DNA of 64,000 bases, taken from assembly GCF_964019385.1 (NCBI RefSeq), contig NC_088645.1, positions 42,047,057 to 42,111,056 on the forward strand, in the 5' to 3' direction. The notes below the pieces were generated by a model. It had not been told where the DNA came from, did not search any database, and worked only from the letters and a program-made list of their open reading frames with translations. Shown one piece after another: positions 57,160 to 64,000 of the stretch. The translations under genes were made by a program, and so were the position numbers. This stretch comes from Sycon ciliatum. Lineage: Eukaryota > Porifera > Calcarea > Leucosolenida > Sycettidae. Position 1 is the first letter of the stretch. Each line of letters begins with the position of its first letter.

Positions 57160-58411
57160 AAAGCTTTCGACCGGGTCGACCACTCTATACTCCTAAAGAA
57201 ATTCGGTAAGATTGCTACAGCTTCGTCAGTAAAATGGCTGAAGAGCTTCTTAGGGGATCGACAAATTGAAGTGAAGGTACATAGCACTAAATCGAAGAAG
57301 CGGAGCATCAACTGCGGAGTGCCTCAAGGTTCCCACCTTTCACCACTCCTATTCCTACTCTATATAAATGACCTGCCCAACGCTATGCAACATTGCACGC
57401 AATATCTATTTGCAGATGATGTCACCCTCCTACTGGCTTACAAACCTGAAGACACCCTCGCCAGTAGAGCGAACATGCAGTCTGATCTCGATGCATGTCA
57501 AACATGGGGCAGGAACAATGGAGGTGAATTCTCAGCAAGCAAGACATCCGTGCTGTGCCATAGAGCCATCAATGATACACCACCTGCAGGAATCCAATAC
57601 CAAATGTACAATGAGCCATTAACGGTGGTTTCTGAACTGCAACATCTTGGCATCACCTTGACCGACAACCTGGATTTCCGCAAACATGTCGCCTCAATAA
57701 CTTCGAAGTTCAGATATCGAGTGCACCTACTGTCAATTATGTCCCAGCAACTTACGCCTTCGGCAATGATCATACTGTACAAAGGGTTCGTAAGACCTGT
57801 GATCGAATATAGCTGTACGGTGTGGTCGTTTGGATCTAATAAGAAACCCATGACCACTCTTGATCAATTACAGGCAAGGTTTGCTAGAGCTCTACTGAAA
57901 AAGAAAAATATTGCATTTGATTACACCTCTTCCAAATCTGTCTTAAATTCTAAATGCTCCCTAGAGTCACTAGCCTATCGTCGTCAAATCATCAGTCTCA
58001 CTACTTTTCACAGATATGTTTTCCATCATCGTGATTACCTTGCCGATTTCCATTTCAAGATTACGAATAGTGAGCGACGACCAAATAAAATCATTCTTCC
58101 CAAATTTAAATCATTGTCTAAGTCTCTCTTCATGTTCCGAACTGCTATTCTATGGAACTGTTTACCCCCCAGTCTAACATCGGAAGCCTCGCTCTATAAG
58201 TTCAAAGCTGCCCTCAGGAAATTTACAGCTGACTATGCTTATGCAATCAACGGAATTCCGCCACCTTGCAGTTGATTTTCCCCATTTCTCTCCTCATCAA
58301 TCCCTACTTCTCTTTGTACATACATCTACATCTACTGTTCTTCCAATCAAATGAACCCCTCGATAGGCACATTGCCTTTGGGTCATTTCATAATAATAAT
58401 AATAATAATAA
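57160..58411 (+). mobile_element. 5'-truncated LINE of a second AP-type family, nested in copy 3
   Basis: Starts within reverse transcriptase (Lys-Ala-Phe-Asp-Arg-Val-Asp-His) and runs through Gly-Val-Pro-Gln-Gly-Ser-His-Leu-Ser-Pro, Phe-Ala-Asp-Asp-Val-Thr-Leu and a C-terminal Leu-Trp-Asn-Cys-Leu-Pro to a stop at 58273-58275, frame intact. The 3' UTR ends GAACCCCTCGATAGGCACAT...(ATA)n. A 3-bp AGG flanks it (57157-57159, 58412-58414). Removing it rejoins the copy 3 frame (His-Lys-Cys-Arg / Thr-Tyr-Ala-Ala-Lys). CR1/L2/Jockey group by its motifs. Confidence 0.85.
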
Positions 58412-58715
58412 TAAAGGACCTACGCGGCGAAACTAATCAACAACAAGTACACCTGTTTCGACCCCGGCCTTACAATATCCGGCAAGGATGTACCGCCGCT
58501 AAATGGTCGGCAATTCAAATTTCTGGGGAGAAATTTGACGGACAATATGAAAGAGGAGGAACAACGCAAAGATCTCGTTGACCTTAGTAGATACCTCTTA
58601 AAACTGGTGCACCCACCTTGTCGGTCACCAGAAACTCTGGCTCTATCAACATCTGATCATCCCGAAAATATCATGGCACCTAGAGATACTTGACCTGTGT
58701 TACAGTTTTGCAAAA

Positions 58716-60017
58716 ATGCTTCATCACATCAGCCTCTCCTTTATTAAAAAGTGGGCAGGCCTACCCAAGGCTGCAAACACCGCCATCCTCTTCACCGGAA
58801 ATCGAGAAAGGCCAGGCCTCCGGCTCATGTGTATCACAACACTATGGAAGCAGCAGCAAACTATTAAATGGCACATTATCAAGCACAGCAAAGACCACAA
58901 CATCGCTCAACTGTATTGCCATCACAGAAAACAAGAACAAACGTTTACCCGTAGGTTCTCGCCGGTTGTGGAATTGGAATGTGCCGAAACGGCCGTATGG
59001 GACACGCCTGCTTCGCGACCGCCCAGAGCCGGACTGGGCTTTGTGACACCAAAAGCACGCGTGGTAAAACCAAGGAAACAAATCCTCAATACAGTCAGAG
59101 AAGGCGACTGCCAGGAGCAGCTCCGGCACCTAAAGGGCCTACAAATGCAAGGGGCCTGGACCAAATGGGCAGACACAATGTTCGAGGACATGACATGGCG
59201 GAAACTCTTATACGAGGGCTATGGAAGGACGATATCGTTCCAAATGAACGCGATACTTAATACTCTGCCTTCGCCTGACAATCTGAGACGATGGGGCAAC
59301 TCTGTTGTGGACCAGAATTGCCCTCTTTGTCAGCGGACATCAACACTGAGGCACATTCTCACCGCCTGCCCTTCCTCACTCCATCAAGGAAGGTACACGT
59401 GGCGCCATGACAACGTCCTGAAACAGATCAGTAAATTCATGACAGAAATAGTATCAGCAAAGCAAAAGTCGTCAAATACCGAGCAAACTCCCACTAATGG
59501 TACATACATTACCTTCTGTAAACCGGGTCAAAACATCCCCCATGGCCAGTTACCTCAGCGGAAAGGTCTGAGCGATGGTTTTTTGTCAGGATCAGGTGAT
59601 TGGCAGCTTCTTTCAGATCTGGACGAGAGGCTGGTATCCCCACACTTTATTGCACCTACCACGTGTCGTCCAGACATAGTTCTCTTCTCGAAGAAATTGA
59701 GAAGGGTTCTTTGGCTGGAACTCACGGTGTGTAGCGAAGACCGCATCATCCAGTCCAGGGAGAAGAAGCTGTCACGGTATCGCCACCTCAAACAGGAGTG
59801 TGTGAAGAATGGCTGGGAAGTCGAGGCCCTCAGAGCAGAGGTGGGAGCTAGAGGAGCCATTTCCAGCAGCCTGGACGGTTTGGCACGGGCATTGGGCTGT
59901 TGTAAGGAAAAACAGCGCCAAATAAGAAGGAACTGCAGAAACGCAGCACTAAATTCCAGCTACGTTATCTGGCTGAGGCGACGTGAGAAGGCTTGGCGCG
60001 ACTGGCCACTGTTTTAA
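58716..60017 (+). CDS. CCHC and restriction-like endonuclease region of copy 3
   Basis: 433-codon open frame: a basic linker, Arg-Arg-Trp-Gly-Asn-Ser, CCHC (Cys-Pro-Leu-Cys-x7-His-x4-Cys), Arg-Pro-Asp-Ile-Val-Leu-Phe-Ser, Leu-Glu-Leu-Thr-Val, Arg-Tyr-Arg-His-Leu, Gly-Ala-Arg-Gly-Ala-Ile and the Trp-Arg-Asp-Trp-Pro-Leu-Phe end. Intact here although the upstream reverse transcriptase is dead. The apparent ATG is internal to the original polyprotein. Confidence 0.8.
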   Translation: MLHHISLSFIKKWAGLPKAANTAILFTGNRERPGLRLMCITTLWKQQQTIKWHIIKHSKDHNIAQLYCHHRKQEQTFTRRFSPVVELECAETAVWDTPASRPPRAGLGFVTPKARVVKPRKQILNTVREGDCQEQLRHLKGLQMQGAWTKWADTMFEDMTWRKLLYEGYGRTISFQMNAILNTLPSPDNLRRWGNSVVDQNCPLCQRTSTLRHILTACPSSLHQGRYTWRHDNVLKQISKFMTEIVSAKQKSSNTEQTPTNGTYITFCKPGQNIPHGQLPQRKGLSDGFLSGSGDWQLLSDLDERLVSPHFIAPTTCRPDIVLFSKKLRRVLWLELTVCSEDRIIQSREKKLSRYRHLKQECVKNGWEVEALRAEVGARGAISSSLDGLARALGCCKEKQRQIRRNCRNAALNSSYVIWLRRREKAWRDWPLF

Positions 60018-60609
60018 AAGTCCCCGAGAGGCCGTTTGTTGGCACTTGGTTGGCGGACAGCCACCCAGCGAGGATAGTTGGATACCCTTCAAATCTTGGT
60101 TTTAACTCGTCACACCGGCTTCTAAAGGGCCGGGGGTGGGTGTTCGCCAACCAAGTCGAGCTTTCGTTAGTTTTTTTTTTTTTTTCCTTTTTCTAGTTTA
60201 CTTGCTTGTCCTGCGCCGCGCTGGAGCGAGTCTATCAGTAGATGCTTTCGCCGCATAGAGCTACTATTGCACAAAGCCACAACACTGCGCGCTGCCATTC
60301 GCTGTATGCTTTCGCTGCACCAAGCTGCTGTTTAGCTGCAAGACGCCACAACACAACTTCACTACAACAGTCTCGTCCACAACTTCACTACAAGAGTCTC
60401 GTCCATATTGCCCTACGCTGAGCACTGGCCTGCTCCCGCTCTGAAGAGGTTTTTAGCCTTCACCGTTTTTGCTCAACCTCAGGCATTGGCCCACAGTGGC
60501 ATCCGCTTCCTTTTTTCTTTTTCTTTTCTCCTTTTACTTTCTCCGTCACTGCCTAAAAAACAGTCGAGACGGTTTTTTACCCACCAGTTTTATTGGTGCG
60601 AATTACTTT

Positions 60610-61133
60610 CTTCTTCTTCTTCTTCTTCTTCTTCTTCTTCTTCTTCTTCTTCTTCTTCTTCTTCTTCTTCTTCTTCTTCTTCTTCTTCTTCTTCTTCTTC
60701 TTCTTCTTCTTCTTCTTCTTCTTCTTCTTCTTCTTCTTCTTCTTCTTCTTCTTCTTCTTCTTCTTCTTCTTCTTCTTCTTCTTCTTCTTCTTCTTCTTCT
60801 TCTTCTTCTTCTTCTTCTTCTTCTTCTTCTTCTTCTTCTTCTTCTTCTTCTTCTTCTTCTTCTTCTTCTTCTTCTTCTTCTTCTTCTTCTTCTTCTTCTT
60901 CTTCTTCTTCTTCTTCTTCTTCTTCTTCTTCTTCTTCTTCTTCTTCTTCTTCTTCTTCTTCTTCTTCTTCTTCTTCTTCTTCTTCTTCTTCTTCTTCTTC
61001 TTCTTCTTCTTCTTCTTCTTCTTCTTCTTCTTCTTCTTCTTCTTCTTCTTCTTCTTCTTCTTCTTCTTCTTCTTCTTCTTCTTCTTCTTCTTCTTCTTCT
61101 TCTTCTTCTTCTTCTTCTTCTTCTTCTTCTTCT
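60610..61133. repeat. (CTT)n tract 4 (~175 units)
   Basis: 524 bp of uninterrupted CTT, the longest of the four. It links the tail of copy 3 to copy 4, which starts CTGGAACTCACGG. Poly-Leu, poly-Ser, poly-Phe, poly-Lys and poly-Arg frames here are artefacts. Confidence 0.97.
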
Positions 61134-62956
61134 GGAACTCACGGTATGTAGTGAAGATCGCTTTGCACAATCGCGCGAAATCAAAATCGAACGCTATCGT
61201 CACCTTCATAGCGCGTGTGTAAGGAATGGCTGGGATACGGAAAGTCACACAGCAGAGGTGGGAGCGAGAGGCGCCATATCCACCAGCTTGGATTCCTTCG
61301 CGAGATCCTTGCGCTGCACTAAGGAACAGCGCAGGCTCTTGCGGAGGAATTGTCGCCAAGCAGCGCTGAACTCAAGCTATGTCCTATGGCTAAGGCGAAG
61401 GGAGCGAACATGGCGCGACTGGCCGTTGTATTAAAACTATTTGGTGAACCTGTTGTTGTTGTTGTTGTTGTGTTTATTTTAATTCGCAAACCAAACGGGC
61501 AGATCTGCCCAATGAAAAGGTGGCGAATGCAGATAGAAAGCAGTAATAAATGAAATTGGGGACTGATGTAATTAGGATACAGGTAGAGAAAAACTAAGCC
61601 AGCTGATCATCAAACAGGACGTTTGGTACTCTAGGTACTAAGGGTGTGCGGGATCATGCTGGCGCGGAACTGGCGGAGCGTGGAGATGGCACGTATGTCG
61701 CTGGGTAAGGTGTTCCACAGCTGGGCGCCCCGGAACGCGAGGCAACCCTTGCCGAACCTGGTGGAAACTGGCGGTTGGCGCAGACCCATGGTGGAGTGCA
61801 ACCTAGTTGGGCCAGCTAACGAAGGAACTAGGAGGGCTTGCAGATCAGAACTTGCGTGCCCATTCCGAGACCTCCAGACAAGAACGATGAACTTCTGCCT
61901 GAATATCTCGGATACTCTGTAGGTGTCCAATTGCAGCAGGAGGGTACGCGCGGAGGTGTGATGCGAGAGTCCGAAAACAGCCCTTGCCGCCCGATTCTGC
62001 ATGACTTGTAGCCGATCCAATTGGTTGGCAGTAAGAAGCGGGGAAAACGCATTGGATCCGTACATCAGGTCAGACATGATGATCGCTTTAAAGTAGAGAA
62101 CTCGGCTCTGATGAGTCAAGCAGCGACGCAACCTCCATAGTGCTCCGATCCTCTGGGCCAGTCGAGCGGTGCAGCGATCAACATGGGGCGTCCATGACAG
62201 ATCCGAGTCGAGGAGCACTCCAAGATACCTGGCCGCAGTAACGACAGGAATCGGCGTTTCGTGACAGTTTACATTGATCGTATGCTGGGGCTGCTGAGGC
62301 TGCCTGTTGGGGTATACAGGGATCACGTGGCTCTTGGCTGCATTCAAAATGAGACCACGGGTCTGCAACCAGTCAGCAAGTGCAGAAACCGAGGCCGATA
62401 GCGTAGCAGATACCGTGTTCAGGGATGTGCTGCTGCTGATCAGCGCGATGTCATCGGCAAATTGAACTGATGAAGACTGGTTAGCTATGGTTGGAACTTC
62501 GCGGGTGTAGATACTAAAAAGGATCGGTCCTAGAACAGAACCTTGTGGCACGCCACAAGATGGTGCAGAATGTAGAGCACTTGGTGGGCGATCGGCCACC
62601 CAGCGAGGATAGTTGGACGTCCTTAAAATCAAGATTTGAACTCGCCATTCCGGCCTCTAAAGGGCCGGGGGTGGACGATCGCCAACCTTGCCAACCTCTC
62701 GTAGTCACTTGTTCTTGTCGAATCGTTATTTTCATAGCCTACTCGACATTCGCCCTACAAATTACCATACATCACAACGCAACTACCTGTACATGACACA
62801 CCATACCATACGGACACAACCACACCCCAACTGTACTGGGGGCCTATCTCTTCGAATTGCATTATATGAGTTTCTTTTTCCTTTTTTCTTTACCCGTTAC
62901 TGTCTAAAAAGCAGTCGAAACGGTTTTTATCCACCATTTGATGGTGAGCATTTCCC
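61134..62956 (+). mobile_element. R2-type element, copy 4 (5'-truncated, LINE D inside)
   Basis: Endonuclease C-terminus and 3' UTR of the copy 1 subfamily, 61134-61453 plus 62571-62956. Ends GAGCATTTCCC without a CTT tail before copy 5 begins. Confidence 0.88.
61454..62570 (-). mobile_element. LINE D, 5'-truncated copy in R2-type copy 4
   Basis: Same family as LINE B, minus strand: (TTG)n tail at 61454, C-terminal frame 61631-62570 open (about 310 codons, from Ser-Ala-Pro-Ser-Cys-Gly-Val-Pro-Gln-Gly-Ser onward). Other copies of the host element read CCTGTTGTAGAGCAC across the site, giving an empty-site reference; TGT appears on both sides, merged with the tail. Confidence 0.92.
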
Positions 62957-64000
62957 TGAGGAGGAGGAGGAGGAGGTGGGGTAACTCTGTGGTCGAACAA
63001 CAATGCCCTCTATGCAACAGGCAAGCTACGCTCCGTCACATATTATCAGCATGTCCAACAGCCCTCCACCAGGGCAGATATACCTGGCGCCACGACAACG
63101 TACTGAAATGCATAGTAAAACTAGTAAACGAAACCATCCAAACTTATCAAAAGGCCACGGCATCAGCAGAAACGCAGAGTAAACAGAAGAGAATTGATTA
63201 CATAACTTTCTGCAAGGCAGGAGAGAATCTCCCCAAACAGCCCCCCTCCCAACGCAAACGGCTAAATGACCAATTCGTAACTAGCTCAGCAGACTGGCAG
63301 GTCCTGGTGGACATGAAGGATGAGAAACTTGTTTTCCCCCACTTCATAGCACCTACAACCTGTCGTCCAGACATAGTGCTCTTCTCCAAAGAATTGAGAA
63401 GAGTTCTGTGGCTGGAACTCACGGTATGTAGTGAAGATCGCTTTGCACAATCGCGCGAAATCAAAATCGAACGCTATCGTCACCTTCATAGCGCGTGTGT
63501 AAGGAATGGCTGGGATACGGAAAGTCACACAGCGGAGGTGGGAGCGAGAGGCGCCATATCCACCAGCTTGGATTCCTTCGCGAGATCCTTGCGCTGCACT
63601 AAGGAACAGCGCAGGCTCTTGCGGAGGAATTGTCGCCAAGCAGCGCTGAACTCAAGCTATGTCCTATGGCTAAGGCGAAGGGAGCGAACATGGCGCGACT
63701 GGCCGTTGTATTAAAACTGTTTGGTGAACCTGTTGTAGAGCACTTGGTGGGCGATCGGCCACCCATCGAGGATAGTTGGACGTCCTTAAAATCAAGATTT
63801 GAACTCGCCATTCCGGCCTCTAAAGGGCCGGGGGTGGACGATCGCCAACCTTGCCAACCTCTCGTAGTAAATCGTTATTTTCATAGCCTTCTCGACATTC
63901 GCCCTACAAATTACCATACATCACAACGCAACTGCCTGTACATGACACACCATACCATACGGACACAACCACACCCCAACTGTACTGGGGGCCTATCTCT
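62957..64000 (+). mobile_element. R2-type element, copy 5 (runs off the window)
   Basis: Begins TGAGGAGGAGG(AGG)n within the Leu-Arg-Arg-Trp-Gly-Asn-Ser codons; the short GAG/AGG expansion replaces a CTT border. The frame from about 62970 to 63714 is continuous through CCHC and endonuclease, with CAA where copy 1 has TAA. The 3' UTR has a 16-bp deletion near 63869 relative to copies 1, 2 and 4. Confidence 0.88.
62970..63714 (+). CDS. CCHC and restriction-like endonuclease, copy 5
   Basis: About 247 codons open to TAA: Arg-Arg-Trp-Gly-Asn-Ser, the Cys-Pro-Leu-Cys-x7-His-x4-Cys finger, Arg-Pro-Asp-Ile-Val-Leu-Phe and Leu-Glu-Leu-Thr-Val. The only first-subfamily copy here with this part uninterrupted. 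It lacks reverse transcriptase, so it is not autonomous. Confidence 0.8.

Larger units (their letters stand above)
56237..60609 (+). mobile_element. R2-type element, copy 3 (longest; second subfamily)
   Basis: Contains reverse transcriptase (56250-57159), thumb (58415-58690), CCHC and endonuclease (58716-60017) and a distinct 3' UTR ending before CTT tract 4. It is clearly diverged from copies 1, 2, 4 and 5. The reverse transcriptase is broken by TGA at 56748-56750 (in Lys-Asn-Ala-Phe-stop-Ser-Val) and by a 10-bp tandem duplication at about 56988-57008 that shifts frame. The 57160-58411 LINE interrupts it. N-terminal DNA-binding domains are missing, so it is also 5'-truncated. Confidence 0.85.

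Noticed and set aside
60593..61222. Poly-Phe, poly-Ser, poly-Leu, poly-Lys and poly-Arg frames across the (CTT)n tracts
   Set aside because: Triplet microsatellite read in different frames; tracts border retroelement copies.

Overview
The window looks like nuclear DNA of a metazoan, probably a marine invertebrate. Candidates are sponge, cnidarian or mollusc, which the sequence alone does not decide. The reasons are spliced genes with GT-AG introns, several non-LTR retrotransposon families, Penelope-like fragments, LTR elements, many short TIR elements, a tRNA-derived SINE, and long (GT)n, (CTT)n and (TTG)n tracts. There is no bacterial-style gene packing, rRNA gene, convincing tRNA gene or CRISPR array.

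Layout. 1-13.8 kb is repeat-rich and carries no intact gene. It holds a dispersed repeat (R1), a long-TIR foldback element, a compact LTR retrotransposon without coding capacity (4770-6027), a truncated LINE, a kelch-type pseudogene split by a TIR element, and a Penelope GIY-YIG remnant. 13.8-20.6 kb holds a large uncharacterised coding gene. Its conserved Tyr-Arg-Gly-Asn-Arg motif has expanded into about 159 copies of a 24-bp repeat, all in one frame except for a single extra base. 21-25 kb holds hairpins and a 927-bp, near-perfect inverted repeat made of two head-to-head Penelope-like 3' ends with a foldable hammerhead-like core. 26.5-41.8 kb is a multi-exon gene joining a protein kinase, a Gln/Thr-rich coiled coil, a Ser/Thr/Ala-rich linker and a kelch-like C-terminus. 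Two of its linker exons were duplicated as a pair. 42-46.7 kb holds TIR elements and a minus-strand Gypsy-like LTR element with 5-bp target duplications; one LTR carries a Harbinger-like insertion. 46.8-53.5 kb is a second copy of R1 invaded by a TIR element with a broken CGGBP1-like zinc-finger gene and by a LINE with a near-complete ORF2.

53.5-64 kb is an array of five copies of an R2-type (restriction-like-endonuclease) non-LTR element. Four (CTT)n tracts lie before or between the first four copies, consistent with repeated insertion into the (CTT)n tail of the previous copy. Other LINEs are nested inside copies 3 and 4.

The two host-like loci are the repeat-expanded gene (13987-20632) and the kinase-kelch gene (26563-41794). 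Nearly everything else is mobile DNA. Internal paralogues preserve empty sites for several insertions, so the insertion order can be read within the window. All similarities were judged by eye, without database searches.
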